From Mesorhizobium shangrilense (GTDB lineage: Bacteria > Pseudomonadota > Alphaproteobacteria > Rhizobiales > Rhizobiaceae): a stretch of 64,000 nucleotides of DNA. Position numbers and translations under genes: made by a program. Under the pieces are notes generated by a model. It was given only the letters and a program-made list of their open reading frames with translations. It did not search any database and was not told the DNA's origin. This document shows, piece by piece, positions 37,110-49,186 of this stretch. The number at the start of each line of letters is the position of its first letter. The stretch's first letter is position 1. Location: positions 2,480,001 to 2,544,000 of the forward strand of contig NZ_JBEWSZ010000001.1 in NCBI RefSeq assembly GCF_040537815.1, given 5' to 3'.

Positions 37110-38015
37110 ATGGCCCTTGAGTTCGATGCCCGTTTCGATCCCTCCTATGGGGAAGGTGTAGCCGTGGCTCCCGGCGTGCTTCGCGTCACCGCGCCCAATC
37201 CCAGCCCCTTCACCTTTCATGGCACCAACAGCTACGTTGTCGGGCAGGACACGCTGGCGGTAATCGATCCGGGGCCGGACGATGACGCGCATTTTCGGAC
37301 ACTGCTCGATGTCATAGGTGGCAGGCCGGTCAGCCACATCTTCGTCAGCCATACGCATCGCGACCATTCCCCGCTGGCGGCCCGGTTGAAACAGCATACG
37401 GGCGCCGTGGTTCTGGCCGAGGGTCCACATCGTCCGGCCCGGTCGATGCTGATCGGCGAGGTCAATCCGCTCGACGCCAGCGCCGACACCGATTTTGTTC
37501 CGGATGTCGCGCTTCCCGACGACGGGGTTGTCGATGGCGACGGTTGGTCGCTGCGAACGATCCTGACCCCCGGCCACACCGCCAATCATGCGGCGTTTGC
37601 ACTGGAGGGAACCGGCATCCTGTTTTCGGCCGACCATGTGATGGCGTGGTCGACCAGCATCGTGGCGCCACCGGACGGCGCCATGGCCGATTACATGGCC
37701 TCGCTGGACCGGCTGATCGAACGCGACGACCGCCTGCTGCTGCCCGGCCATGGTGGGCCGGTGACGGCACCGCGCAGTTTCATGCGAGGATTGAAGACCC
37801 ATAGGAAGATGCGCGAGCGGGCGATCCTGGAACGGATCAGGGGCGGCGATCGCACGATCAAGGACATGGTCAGGGCGATCTACCGTGATACCGATCCACG
37901 CCTGCACGGCGCGGCCGGCCTGTCCGTACTTGCTCATCTGGAAGACCTGGTGGCGCGCGATTTGGTCAGCACCTATGGCGCCCCGGCAATCGACGGTACC
38001 TTCATGCCTGTGTGA
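37110..38015 (+). CDS. Metallo-beta-lactamase-fold hydrolase
   Basis: The 301-residue protein has the metal-binding HTHRDH motif (81-86), TPGHTANHAAF with the next His ligand near 157, and FSADHVM with the bridging Asp near 175. A C-terminal winged-helix-like tail follows (GGDRTIKDMVRAIY ... AHLEDLVARDLV). This layout matches LACTB2-like hydrolases, which cleave thioesters or RNA; the rhizobial members are uncharacterised. It ends two bases before the converging DUF1499 gene. Confidence 0.88.
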   Translation: MALEFDARFDPSYGEGVAVAPGVLRVTAPNPSPFTFHGTNSYVVGQDTLAVIDPGPDDDAHFRTLLDVIGGRPVSHIFVSHTHRDHSPLAARLKQHTGAVVLAEGPHRPARSMLIGEVNPLDASADTDFVPDVALPDDGVVDGDGWSLRTILTPGHTANHAAFALEGTGILFSADHVMAWSTSIVAPPDGAMADYMASLDRLIERDDRLLLPGHGGPVTAPRSFMRGLKTHRKMRERAILERIRGGDRTIKDMVRAIYRDTDPRLHGAAGLSVLAHLEDLVARDLVSTYGAPAIDGTFMPV

Positions 38016-38017
38016 TC

Positions 38018-38797
38018 TTACTGATCGACACCCACTTGACCGGCGACTTCCTGGTCCAGTTCCGCCAGGAACCCGACGATACGCGCAGCATTGTCGCCAA
38101 GGTCGTACCGGCCGTAACGCGAGGCCGATCGCATATCGACGGTGACCGTATCGCCGTCGTCGGTCACACGGATGGCCACGTCGACGGGTAGGTCAATGAT
38201 GAAATTCTTTGCCATGGCGTTGATCGTCACCTGACTTTGCCCGGTTGCGTCGGGGTAAGGTGCCGTGAGTTGCCAATCGTGCCTGTCGACCACTGTTTCG
38301 ACGGCGTCCACGATGCGATCGAAAGGCAGGCTGTAGCTGCGCCCGGTGACAAGCGGGTAACTTTCGGTTTGCAACCTTTGCTCGCCGGGCGTCGCCGGCG
38401 AAAGTTCATTCATATCCTTGGTCCGCGCGGAAACGTCGAGCACGGGAGGATCGTCGAGGTCCGTCGAGATGTCCCGGAGCGGCGGATAGGTTGCCGCCCA
38501 ATAGGCGGCAATGCCGAAGGGAACGAGCACCAGGATCGCCAGCAATGCACCGACGGTGAGGTCGCGGCCGCCACGGTCGCCGAAATGCCACAGCCTCGAA
38601 AAGGCCAACCCGGCAAACAGCAGCGCAAGGGCCGCAAGCAGGGCGACAATGCCGAGCACCCACAGGAAAGCCGGAGTTTCGACGAGGTCATATCGATGAC
38701 CTATGAAGACGGTCAGCAGCAGGACCGCTGAAAAAGCCCCGGTCCGCCGCGACCAGCCGGCCGCCTTCGACGTTTGCCGTTCCCGAATACTAGCCAT
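38018..38797 (-). CDS. DUF1499-family membrane protein
   Basis: The 259-residue protein has three hydrophobic segments in the first 105 residues and then the DUF1499 domain, opening PLRDISTDLDDPP, its most recognisable piece. The C-terminal part (SRYGRYDLGDNAARIVGFLAEL) also matches the family. Function unknown; the domain occurs widely in proteobacteria and plastids. About 120 bases lie between its start and the end of the acyl-CoA ligase gene upstream. Confidence 0.85.
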   Translation of the reverse strand: MASIRERQTSKAAGWSRRTGAFSAVLLLTVFIGHRYDLVETPAFLWVLGIVALLAALALLFAGLAFSRLWHFGDRGGRDLTVGALLAILVLVPFGIAAYWAATYPPLRDISTDLDDPPVLDVSARTKDMNELSPATPGEQRLQTESYPLVTGRSYSLPFDRIVDAVETVVDRHDWQLTAPYPDATGQSQVTINAMAKNFIIDLPVDVAIRVTDDGDTVTVDMRSASRYGRYDLGDNAARIVGFLAELDQEVAGQVGVDQ

Positions 38798-38918
38798 TAT
38801 TCTCTGTACTGCCCCAACCCGAACGGAGGCTTAGAGCAAAGAGCGCGCGGGTTGAAGCGGTTCCGCCTCTCCCCATGTTCTTTTCGCCCCGGCTTGAGGT
38901 GAAGACGCAACATCTCCA

Positions 38919-40547
38919 TCAATCCGTCGGCAAGCGGTAATCCCTGAATTGCTGGCGCAACGCTGTCTTCTGGATCTTGCCGGCGGCGGTGTGGGGGATC
39001 TCGCCGACGAAGGCGACATCGTCGGGCATCCACCATTTTGCCACCTTGCCGTCCATGAATTCGAGGATGTCCGTCTTGGTTGGGTCCTTGCCCGGCTTGC
39101 GGACGATGACCAGCAAGGGCCGCTCGCCCCATTTCGAATGGGCAACGCCGATGGCCGCCGCTTCAGCCACATCCGGATGGCCAACGGCCAGATTCTCCAG
39201 GTCGATGGTCGAAATCCATTCGCCACCGGATTTGATGACATCCTTGGCGCGATCGGTGATCTGCATATAGCCGCCGGCATCGATATGCGCGACATCGCCC
39301 GTATCGAACCAGCCCTCTTTGTCGAACTGTTCGGAACCCGCGCCGCCATAATAGGCGCGGGCTACGGCCGGTCCGCGCACCTTGAGGCGTCCGAACGTCT
39401 TGCCGTCCCAAGGCTGTGCATTGCCGTCGTCATCGGTCACCTTCATCTCGACGCCGAAAGGCGGATAACCCTGCTTCTGCTGGACATCGAGCCGGGCCTC
39501 GCCCTGGAGGCCGGCATATTCCGGCTTCAAGGTGCAGAGCGTGCCCAGCGGAGACATTTCGGTCATGCCCCAGGCATGGATGACCTGGACATCGTAATTG
39601 TCCTGGAATTTCTGCATGATCGCGCGCGGGCAGGACGAGCCGCCAATGACCACCTTGCTGAGATAAGGAAGCTTCTTGCCGGTCTCCTCCAGATATTGAA
39701 GCAGCATCATCCATACGGTCGGGACGGCGGCACTGAACGTTACCTTCTCGGTGTCGAGCAACTCATAGATCGAAGCGCCATCCATCTTGCAGCCGGGCAT
39801 GACCAGCTTGGCGCCGATCATCGGCGCGCTCTGGCCAAGGCCCCAGGCATTGGCATGGAACATGGGGACGACCGCCAGGATGGTGTCGCGCGACGAGATT
39901 CCCATCGCGTCGGGCATGGCGGCGATCATGGCGTGAAGCACGTTGGAGCGATGGCTGTAGAGGACGCCCTTCGGGTCTCCGGTCGTGCCTGAGGTGTAGC
40001 ACATGCCGGCGGCGGTGTTTTCGTCGAATGTCTTCCAGGTGAAGTCGCCATCGGCTTCGGCCAGCCATTCTTCATAGGCAACGACATTCGGCAGCGCCGT
40101 TTGCGGCATATGTGCCTTGTCTGTCAGCACGATCACCTGCTTCAACGACCGGACGGCACCGGCGATCTTCTCCAGCAGTGGCACGAATGTCAGGTCGATG
40201 AAAACAGCCTTGTCCTGCGCGTCGTTCATGATCCAGGTGATCTGCTCGGGAAAGAGGCGCGGATTGAGCGTATGGTAGATCGCGCCGATGCCCATGATGC
40301 CGTACCAGGCCTCGATGTGGCGCGCCGTATTCCAGGCCAACGTCGCGATGCGGTCACCGTGGCCATAGCCATCGCGCTCGAGCCGCTGGGCGACCTTCAG
40401 GGCACGGCCATGGATCTTGGCATAGCTGGTTCGGACGACCGGGCCCTCGATCGAACGCGAGACGATTTCGCGTTCGCCGTGTTGCCGGGCCGCATTGTCG
40501 ATCAGCTTGTGGCAAAGCAGCGGCCATTCCTGCATCAGTCCAAGCAT
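38919..40547 (-). CDS. Medium/long-chain acyl-CoA ligase (DmdB/AlkK-like)
   Basis: This 542-residue enzyme of the ANL superfamily activates a carboxylic acid to acyl-AMP and then acyl-CoA. It has the P-loop [11 protein letters not shown] (184-194), [24 protein letters not shown] and the C-terminal catalytic Lys in [13 protein letters not shown]. The N-terminus ([31 protein letters not shown]) is most like DmdB (methylmercaptopropionate) and AlkK (medium-chain) ligases rather than FadD. Substrate is not settled by sequence. It stands alone, divergent from the small gene at 40740. Confidence 0.9.
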   Translation of the reverse strand: MLGLMQEWPLLCHKLIDNAARQHGEREIVSRSIEGPVVRTSYAKIHGRALKVAQRLERDGYGHGDRIATLAWNTARHIEAWYGIMGIGAIYHTLNPRLFPEQITWIMNDAQDKAVFIDLTFVPLLEKIAGAVRSLKQVIVLTDKAHMPQTALPNVVAYEEWLAEADGDFTWKTFDENTAAGMCYTSGTTGDPKGVLYSHRSNVLHAMIAAMPDAMGISSRDTILAVVPMFHANAWGLGQSAPMIGAKLVMPGCKMDGASIYELLDTEKVTFSAAVPTVWMMLLQYLEETGKKLPYLSKVVIGGSSCPRAIMQKFQDNYDVQVIHAWGMTEMSPLGTLCTLKPEYAGLQGEARLDVQQKQGYPPFGVEMKVTDDDGNAQPWDGKTFGRLKVRGPAVARAYYGGAGSEQFDKEGWFDTGDVAHIDAGGYMQITDRAKDVIKSGGEWISTIDLENLAVGHPDVAEAAAIGVAHSKWGERPLLVIVRKPGKDPTKTDILEFMDGKVAKWWMPDDVAFVGEIPHTAAGKIQKTALRQQFRDYRLPTD

Positions 40548-40739
40548 TCCGTTCCTCCCCTACGCCATGCGTCATGCTTTTCGTTCCATTGTGGGACGAA
40601 CCGACGGATTGTCCAGCCACGACCCGGCTGAAGCGGTGCTTTGATTGAAATGACGTGGAAAACCGCCATAATCCGGCCATCGTCGGCGTTAAGGTTCGTT
40701 AACGGGGCGGGGTGCGATTGGCGACTGACAGAGGTTCGC

Positions 40740-41096
40740 ATGGACGCGCAACTCGACGACGAGATTCTGGAAAATTCGCTTGCCGAAAGTCTGGCCGATC
40801 TGGTGCCGGACCCCAAAACTGTTTCCGAAGACGAATTCGTTGAGGTCGTCGGCGGCGCCCTTGAGGCTGTCGGCGGTACCTTGCTCTTCAAGATGTGCGT
40901 TCAAAACGAGGGCGAGGGCCAGCACGTGGCCGCGGCCTCCGTGGGCGATGGCGGCAATCGCCAGTTCCTGCTTCTAACCTTGCCGACCGGCGGCGGCGCC
41001 CTCAAGGTCGAAACCGCCTCGAAAAGCACGAATCCGGTTGCCGGGATCGCCGCGGCGTATGCCGGGTTGATGGACGCATTCCAGGCAGCTGCCTGA
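40740..41096 (+). CDS. Conserved hypothetical protein, 118 residues
   Basis: The ATG at 40740 follows AGAGG. The product is acidic at the N-terminus (DDEILENSLAESLADLVPD) and has a small alpha/beta body (GGALEAVGGTLLFKMCVQNEGE ... FLLLTLPTGGGALKVETASK), ending in an Ala-rich helix. No family was recognised, and no signal peptide or membrane segment is seen. Codon use matches the neighbours, and the frame is likely real. Confidence 0.6.
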   Translation: MDAQLDDEILENSLAESLADLVPDPKTVSEDEFVEVVGGALEAVGGTLLFKMCVQNEGEGQHVAAASVGDGGNRQFLLLTLPTGGGALKVETASKSTNPVAGIAAAYAGLMDAFQAAA

Positions 41097-41218
41097 TTCC
41101 AGCCGGTTTGCTGTCAAGGGCCTGGCTCAACAGGCAAGGCAGGCATCAGCCTTGCGGGACAGGCTTGCCCGACACACTTTAGGTTCGCCCCCCTCGACCG
41201 AGGCAAAGGAGAACCCGC

Positions 41219-41605
41219 ATGGACAAGCTTGCAAACCCCGCCCCCGGCTTTCAACGCAATCCGGGCAAGGTGATTACCGTCGAGCCTTACCATGGGACCG
41301 TTACCGTGCGTGCCGGCGACACGATCGTTGCTTCATCCAGGAATGCCAAGGTGCTGACCGAGGCCCCCTATCCCGCGGCCTTCTACATTCCTTTCGACGA
41401 CATCAATTTCGAACAGCTGCGCAAGACGGAGCTGTCGACCCATTGCCCCTACAAGGGCGATGCCAGCTATTGGAGCGTGCTGCCGGCCAGTGACGGCAAG
41501 GATGCGATGTGGGCTTACGAGCAGCCTTTCGACGAGATGGCGGAAATCCGCAATCACGGGGCGTTCTACGCAAACAAGGTCACGATTGGCGCCATCAAGG
41601 ATTGA
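41219..41605 (+). CDS. DUF427-family protein
   Basis: The 128-residue protein, starting at an ATG behind AAAGGAGAA, matches DUF427 over its full length: VRAGDTIVASSRNAKVLTEA, YPAAFYIPFDDI, STHCPYKGDASYWS and WAYEQPFDEM. The HCPYKG segment with Cys and His is the most conserved. The family has a beta-rich fold with an unestablished role. It converges on the deacetylase gene, about 30 bases apart. Confidence 0.9.
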   Translation: MDKLANPAPGFQRNPGKVITVEPYHGTVTVRAGDTIVASSRNAKVLTEAPYPAAFYIPFDDINFEQLRKTELSTHCPYKGDASYWSVLPASDGKDAMWAYEQPFDEMAEIRNHGAFYANKVTIGAIKD

Positions 41606-41634
41606 ACGGGCGCGAAAGCTGCCTGCGACGACAA

Positions 41635-42375
41635 TCAGTCGGTGGTGCCGTGGCTGCCGACACCGTCGGCATCATCCAGTCGCACGAAAGTCAGTCCCTT
41701 GGCCTTGAGGGCCAGAAGGCCTTGGACCACGCCTTCGCCGGCCGCGTGGGTCGGCTGGTTGATGTGCGAGATGATGACGTCACCATCCTTGGCGGCGGCG
41801 ATGCGTCGGGCAGTCTCCTTGGCACCCAGCAAGGAACCGCCGTCGCCGTTGATCGAGAAGCCCGCGATCTTGAAGCCAAGCTTGCGGATCATGGCGATGG
41901 CCGACGGGCTGTATTCGGCGGTCGCGCCGCGAAACCATTTCGGCGCCGGCTCACCCGTCTTGGCCAATGCGGCAGCGCCCGACTCGACTTCGGCCAGCAC
42001 CGCTTCGGGGCTGCCGGCGCTGCGGATGCCGTAGATCTTTTGCGGCGTGTCCACCGCCGGGACATGATGGCCGCCGTGGTTTTCCAATTCGAACAGGTCC
42101 GGATGCGCCCGCATGATCTCGACGGCGGCTGCGTTGCGCTTCAGCCAGATGCCCGTGACGAAAATGGTGGCTGGAATCTTGTTTTCGACAAGCGCCGACA
42201 GGATCCGGCTGTCGGTCTGTCCGCCGCAGGCATCAAGCGTCAGCGCGACGCGGCCGGCGCCACCCGCTTCCGATTTGAGACGCAATGTGGGCTCGACCAG
42301 CGGTGCGGCATGGCCTGCAGAGACCGCCGAAATCGACATAGCGATTGCAAAGAGATGTTTTTGGAGCAGGCGCAT
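41635..42375 (-). CDS. Exported polysaccharide deacetylase (NodB homology domain)
   Basis: The 246-residue protein has a signal peptide (cut near HAAP) and a NodB-fold catalytic domain. Motif 1 is ALTLDACGG (catalytic Asp48), motif 2 is ENHGGHH (metal His at 100 and 104), and KWFRGATAEYS and VIISHINQPTHA correspond to motifs 3 and 5. This places it with carbohydrate esterase family 4, acting in the periplasm on an acetylated glycan. Motif 1 has DACGG in place of the common DDGP, a known subgroup. Substrate unknown. Confidence 0.85.
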   Translation of the reverse strand: MRLLQKHLFAIAMSISAVSAGHAAPLVEPTLRLKSEAGGAGRVALTLDACGGQTDSRILSALVENKIPATIFVTGIWLKRNAAAVEIMRAHPDLFELENHGGHHVPAVDTPQKIYGIRSAGSPEAVLAEVESGAAALAKTGEPAPKWFRGATAEYSPSAIAMIRKLGFKIAGFSINGDGGSLLGAKETARRIAAAKDGDVIISHINQPTHAAGEGVVQGLLALKAKGLTFVRLDDADGVGSHGTTD

Positions 42376-42654
42376 AATTTGGTTTCCACACCGGTAGACA
42401 ATTCACCCACGGCGCGCATCAAGGCGGAAATCAGGATGATGCATACCCAAAAACCAATGTCGCGACAATTTGACCGCAGCGTCCGCTATTGGCAATGATG
42501 ACGTCAAAGGGCGGCTTCACGTCCGCACTCGAAAAGCCCTCGCGCACCCGCACTGACCACGGGCCTGACATCCAGACGCCGCAGGATTTGCTGTAATCCA
42601 GCCGGCGGCTAGCACATTCGCGTGATTTGCCAGACAGCGAGCCGCCCCAATCAT

Positions 42655-45333
<2,679 letters not shown>

Positions 45334-45492
45334 GCTTTGCTCTCCGGTTGCAGGAGATTGGAAAGATTGGCGAAACGAATGGTTCCACCGGGTCCGACTT
45401 CGGAGCGATATGATGCTGCAGTGCGAAAGGCAAGGCGTCGTCACATCCGTCCGGCCGCTACAATCGATTAAGGAAAGCCGCGTCAAAAAGAC

Positions 45493-45521
45493 TTGCCACT
45501 TTGACACGTCGAGAATAGAAC
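45493..45521 (+). promoter_or_regulatory. Possible promoter of the VOC-family gene
   Basis: TTGCCA (45493-45498) and TAGAAC (45516-45521) are separated by 17 bases and would start transcription about 20 bases before the ATG at 45546. A TTGACA at 45501 is also present but has no -10 at the right distance. Confidence 0.35.
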
Positions 45522-45545
45522 ATAAAGGGAACAAAGAGGTGCATC

Positions 45546-45890
45546 ATGAAGCTCGGCGGAAAACTCGACTATCTGGAAATGCCAGCAACCGGCGGCACGC
45601 TGGACAGATTGAAGGCTTTCTATAGTACCGCCTTCGCATGGTCGTTCACGGACTACGGGCCAACCTACTCCGCGTTCTCGGAAGGTCTTGACGGCGGCTT
45701 CCAGGCCGACAGCGACGAAGCGCCGGCAAAACCGCTGCCAGTGCTCTACTCCCAGAATCTGGAAGACACGCTGGGCGCCGTCGAAAATGCCGGCGGCACG
45801 ATCGTCAGACCGATCTTTTCATTCCCCGGCGGCAGGCGATTCCATTTCGTCGATCCGGCTGGAAATGAACTGGCTGTGTGGGGAGAGTAG
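45546..45890 (+). CDS. VOC-superfamily (glyoxalase/bleomycin-resistance-like) protein
   Basis: The 114-residue single VOC module has LDYLEMPATGGTLDRLKAFYSTAFAW, YGPTYSAFSEGLDGGFQ and a C-terminal FHFVDPAGNELAVW, the closing strand with the second metal-site Glu. It is of normal length for the small VOC proteins that act as dimers on unknown small molecules. It is divergent from ppdK. Confidence 0.88.
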   Translation: MKLGGKLDYLEMPATGGTLDRLKAFYSTAFAWSFTDYGPTYSAFSEGLDGGFQADSDEAPAKPLPVLYSQNLEDTLGAVENAGGTIVRPIFSFPGGRRFHFVDPAGNELAVWGE

Positions 45891-45972
45891 ACAGGTAAAG
45901 ACCTGATGTCCGCGCGCCTGCACCATCTCGCGGCAACCAGTGAATCAGGCCGAATAGTCGCAATCTCCAGCA

Positions 45973-46001
45973 TTGAGCTTTCGATCGGCTCGTCATATAA
46001 G
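45973..46001 (+). promoter_or_regulatory. Promoter of tRNA-Gln
   Basis: TTGAGC (45973-45978) and TATAAG (45996-46001) are 17 bases apart and lie about 30 bases upstream of the tRNA. Spacing and both hexamers are good. Confidence 0.6.
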
Positions 46002-46030
46002 GCCGCGCGCAGTCGACTGATGTCAGCTGC

Positions 46031-46105
46031 TGGGGCGTCGCCAAGTGGTAAGGCATCGGTTTTTGGTACCGACATTCCCAGGTTCGAATCCTGGCGCCCC
46101 AGCCA
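46031..46105 (+). tRNA. tRNA-Gln (anticodon UUG)
   Basis: A 75-base cloverleaf with encoded CCA. Acceptor arms TGGGGCG/CGCCCCA pair perfectly and the discriminator base is G. The anticodon stem TCGGT/ACCGA closes a seven-base loop with TTG at its centre. The T arm contains GGTTCGAATCC. Confidence 0.96.
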
Positions 46106-46696
46106 AACTGGATGCCCTGCGGATAATTTCGCCGCAGTGGTCTCGCTCGATGCATCTGCCGCTGAATCTGCAAGTAAGTCAAAAGGCTGTCAGCGGCTTC
46201 TTCCGTCTCCTTGTGGAATGGCAGAGATTGAGCGAAGCAGGCCCGCATCTCACTACGGACTTCCTACCCGGACCGCAGCCGCTTTCTCATCTGATCGGTT
46301 TTCGAGCCGTGCCGACGGCGATTCCTGCATGAACCGCCCCAAATCCACTGTTCCGCTTAGCCACGGATTCAACGCCCCAGCCATAGAGAAAATCGATCGG
46401 CTTACCATGTCTCTCTATTTCCGCCTCTCGCCTTTCCCAGTGTAGATTTCAGTCAAACGGAGGCGTGAGATGATGACAGGAACCGGCATCTTCATCGACA
46501 ATGCAGAGCGCGGCTCCTATTCGCATGGCCATTGTCGTCGCGGAGCACGCCGAGGAGCTTGCCCAGCTTTAGGCACGGGATACCGGCGAGCCGTTGCAAC
46601 AAAACCCCATGGACGTGGCCGCCAGCGCGCCGCTTCGCTCTCCGCCTGTCTCACGAGACCGCGCGAGATAGCGACAATGTTCCGGGCGAAGCGCGC
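46106..46696. other. Gene-poor stretch after tRNA-Gln
   Basis: About 590 bases between the tRNA and the end of the AraC-family gene. Several short plus-strand frames exist, but none has both a good start and a recognisable product. A small GC hairpin (CTGCGG and CCGCAG, about 46117-46137) follows the tRNA without a T tract. No copy of the tRNA 3' end, integrase or transposase was found. Confidence 0.45.
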
Positions 46697-47698
46697 TTAT
46701 CGTAGCCGCGATTGTTCGCGAAACTGCCGCGGCGTAACGCCGGAAATTCGGCGGAATGCGCGGCTGAAGTGCGCAGGATCGCTGTAACCAGAAGCAAATG
46801 CGACCTCGATAATCTTGGAATCAGTGTCACGCAAAAGCGTGCTCGCGCTCTCAAATCTGACGGTATCGAGTATGTCTGAATATGTAAGGTCGACATCCGA
46901 GAGTTTGCGTTGAAAAGTTCGCGTGCTGACGCCCGCCATCTCCGCGACCTCAGCAAGAGTTGGAACTTCTTCGTCGAGATAGGATGGCAGCATAAGTTTG
47001 AGTATTTCAACTATGTCATAGCCAGAAGGACCATCCTCGTGATCCTGCGGCGGGGGACATAATTCGGTCGAATGATTGGAGAGACTGAGGCACGAGATCG
47101 GTATACTGATCCAGGCGGCACGCTGGTCAGACAGGAATCGCGTATTTGGCCAAAAGGATTGCGTCGCCGCACTCGGCGTGTAGCGCGCTTCAAAAGCGAT
47201 CGTCGTTGGCGTCCAGTTGAGCCCTGCGAATTGCCGGACTATGTAAATAGAGAAAATGTTTTGAAGCCATTGTGAATGCTCCAGATGCAGGAGCCCATTT
47301 GTCCTGGCGAGACTGCTGCAAACCCGCACGTGATCGTCGTCATGTTCGATCCACATGCTCAGGATTGTATCCTCCCGCGACGCCCAGTTGCAGGCGTGCC
47401 GCAGCGCAACGAGCAGTGTCGGAGAGTGAGCGATCAGCGCCCTGGTCTTTTCTCTCAGATGGGAATAATGCAGCCGCTGGGTGGCCAGGAAGCCGAAATC
47501 CTTAATGCCCTGGGTGCTCTGGGCGGCCTGCACAAAGCGGATAGTTGGCAATAGCGGGACATAGAGATCGCTTTTTGTCTCCAGAGGCGATGGAACCCGA
47601 TATCTTTCCAGAAGCGAAGTCGTCGGCGCACCAATTTCATCGAGAATCCCCACGAAAGGAAGAAGAAACTGGCTGCGTGCTAAAGGGATGTTGGCCAT
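46697..47698 (-). CDS. AraC-family transcriptional regulator
   Basis: The 333-residue protein has an N-terminal ligand-type domain of the OruR/ArgR-like group (TRALIAHSPTLLVALRHACNW) and a C-terminal double HTH. HTH 1 is PTLAEVAEMAGVSTRTFQRKL (about 240-260). HTH 2 is SKIIEVAFASGYSDPAHFSRAF, ending in the family signature FRRISGVTPRQFRE. Its targets are not evident; it is not adjacent to a co-oriented enzyme gene. The next gene toward the right is the outer-membrane protein, more than 600 bases away. Confidence 0.92.
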   Translation of the reverse strand: MANIPLARSQFLLPFVGILDEIGAPTTSLLERYRVPSPLETKSDLYVPLLPTIRFVQAAQSTQGIKDFGFLATQRLHYSHLREKTRALIAHSPTLLVALRHACNWASREDTILSMWIEHDDDHVRVCSSLARTNGLLHLEHSQWLQNIFSIYIVRQFAGLNWTPTTIAFEARYTPSAATQSFWPNTRFLSDQRAAWISIPISCLSLSNHSTELCPPPQDHEDGPSGYDIVEILKLMLPSYLDEEVPTLAEVAEMAGVSTRTFQRKLSDVDLTYSDILDTVRFESASTLLRDTDSKIIEVAFASGYSDPAHFSRAFRRISGVTPRQFREQSRLR

Positions 47699-48289
47699 TG
47701 CGTCTCGTCGTGATCACGTGGTTGACGCTTTAACTAAACAGAATTTCGAGCAATCGCTACTAGAGAATTCTACCGCTGTGTTTAACAGAATTACATTTAT
47801 ACAATATTAGGCATATCTGAATTTGAGCCCCAAGGGGCAAAACTGAGTCCCTGCCCCAAGCACAGCGATATGGCATGGCACTTTCTGTCACGTCATGGAC
47901 GTTCATCACGAATTTCTCTTGAACCGCACCGGGTCGCCGGAGGGGTCGCGTCCCGAGACGTGGTGTGGCTCGGCGGCAGCGAAGCTGCTCGCGAGCGCGC
48001 CCTTAACAGCGCCGTAGCGAGCGAACGGCTTCGCGGCGGTCATCGATGTTCCCCGGCAGGGTCTGGTCGCTGACACCAACCTGATAGCAACCACCGATGA
48101 CCGCCGACATGATGAACTTGCGCAGGCTCGTGGAGAAGACCCCGGATGCCGGTCTCTCACGGGAGATAATCGGCTTTGCCGCCGAGACCTCTTCGTTGCA
48201 CCCCGGGCCGTTGGCTCTGCAACACAAATCCAGAACCCATCGACGCCAGGCCGTGGCCGTATGTCAAGTCGTGAGCACACAACCCATCT
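47699..48289. other. Intergenic region with possible gene debris
   Basis: About 590 bases without a convincing gene. On the minus strand a frame ending near 47904 closes with HHVSGRDPSGDPVRFKR, which faintly resembles the last strand of VOC proteins, but nothing upstream supports this. The stretch is probably promoter DNA for the AraC gene plus decayed sequence. Confidence 0.35.
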
Positions 48290-48312
48290 GAAAAAGTGAG
48301 GCGGCCGCCTCG
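48290..48312 (-). terminator. Rho-independent terminator of the outer-membrane protein gene
   Basis: The 14-base palindrome GAGGCGGCCGCCTC (48298-48311) is followed on the minus strand by ACTTTTTC, about 35 bases after the stop at 48346. The stem is short but GC-rich. Confidence 0.5.
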
Positions 48313-48345
48313 CTCCGTCGTCTTTCAGACAACGTGATGGCCCCC

Positions 48346-49137
48346 TCAGAACTTGTACAGAAGCCCAAGAATCGGACCGCTCTGAACGACGTCATAGACG
48401 AAGCCGTTCCGGTTATAGTTCACGCCAAGCGCTCTGTAGCCAGCGACGGCCGACAGGTTATCCTTGAATTGGTAACCGATTGCGCCGGCAACGTCCCAGT
48501 CAATCTTAGCCTGGCCGGCACCGACCACGCCCCAGCCCGTCAGGTAGACATTGTCGGTCAGGAAGTATTGCCCCCTGATGCCGCCGACGGCATCGACCCA
48601 GGTCGCGCCGTCGCGTTTTTCCACTCCGTCGAACAAGCCGCCCTTGAAGGAAATCTCGGTGCTTGCATACCAGAGGCGCGCGCCGCCAATGACATCGAGG
48701 TGGTTTTTGCCATCCTGCAGCACGCTGTAACCGCCGCCGAAGAAGCCGGAGAAGGTTTCCGACGTCACATCGACGCTCGTGCTCAAGACGCCATAAGGCG
48801 TCGAGCCGCCAGTGGAAACCTTTGCATAGATGATGTCGCTGAAGAGGCTGTAACGCTCATATCGAGCCTCGGCGATCCCCATGAACGAGAAGTCGATGTC
48901 CTTCAGGATGCTGCTGAAGTCGGATTCCATTTTGACAGGCGGAAGCCCGAACTGACCAGTCGTTCCACTGATCCCCGCAGCCCAGAAATACGGGCTTGCA
49001 GCAAAATGCCATTGCTCGGGTTCAACAGTGTCGTTCGTCGCCGGAGGGCTGAAAGGGATCGGGTCCGCAGCCTGGGCAAGGCCTTGATTTGCGCACAGAA
49101 CACCCAGTGCAATCGATATCACACCAAAATACTTCAT
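48346..49137 (-). CDS. Outer-membrane beta-barrel protein
   Basis: The 263-residue protein has a signal peptide ending LAQAAD and alternating amphipathic strands rich in Tyr, Gly and Trp. For example: WHFAASPYFWAAGISGT, YSLFSDIIYAKVSTG, LDVIGGARLWYAS. It ends in Phe (GPILGLLYKF), the barrel-assembly signal. It looks like a small porin-like or OmpW/YfaZ-like barrel of unknown ligand. It starts 49 bases after the acid phosphatase gene and may be co-transcribed with it. Confidence 0.82.
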   Translation of the reverse strand: MKYFGVISIALGVLCANQGLAQAADPIPFSPPATNDTVEPEQWHFAASPYFWAAGISGTTGQFGLPPVKMESDFSSILKDIDFSFMGIAEARYERYSLFSDIIYAKVSTGGSTPYGVLSTSVDVTSETFSGFFGGGYSVLQDGKNHLDVIGGARLWYASTEISFKGGLFDGVEKRDGATWVDAVGGIRGQYFLTDNVYLTGWGVVGAGQAKIDWDVAGAIGYQFKDNLSAVAGYRALGVNYNRNGFVYDVVQSGPILGLLYKF

Positions 49138-49186
49138 GGTTGCCCCCGCCAGGAGATTCCTGTCATTAGACTGCAGACCCGTTGCA

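Noticed and set aside
37089..37937. Minus-strand frame of 282 codons opposite the MBL hydrolase
   Set aside because: The plus strand carries the metal-binding HxHxDH motif; the minus frame has none.
38949..39992. Plus-strand frame of 347 codons opposite the acyl-CoA ligase
   Set aside because: Mirror of a full-length ANL enzyme with all motifs intact.
46031..46105. tRNA-Gln as attachment site of an integrated island
   Set aside because: No integrase, no direct repeat of the tRNA 3' end seen in the window; flanking genes do not look phage-like.
46470..46787. Plus-strand frame of 105 codons after a plausible GGAGGCG
   Set aside because: Composition is Arg/Ala/Cys-rich without any pattern and it overlaps the end of the AraC gene.
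47906..48280. Minus-strand frame of 124 codons with a VOC-like C-terminus
   Set aside because: Only the last 15-20 residues resemble VOC proteins; the remainder is Ser/Arg-rich and unrelated.
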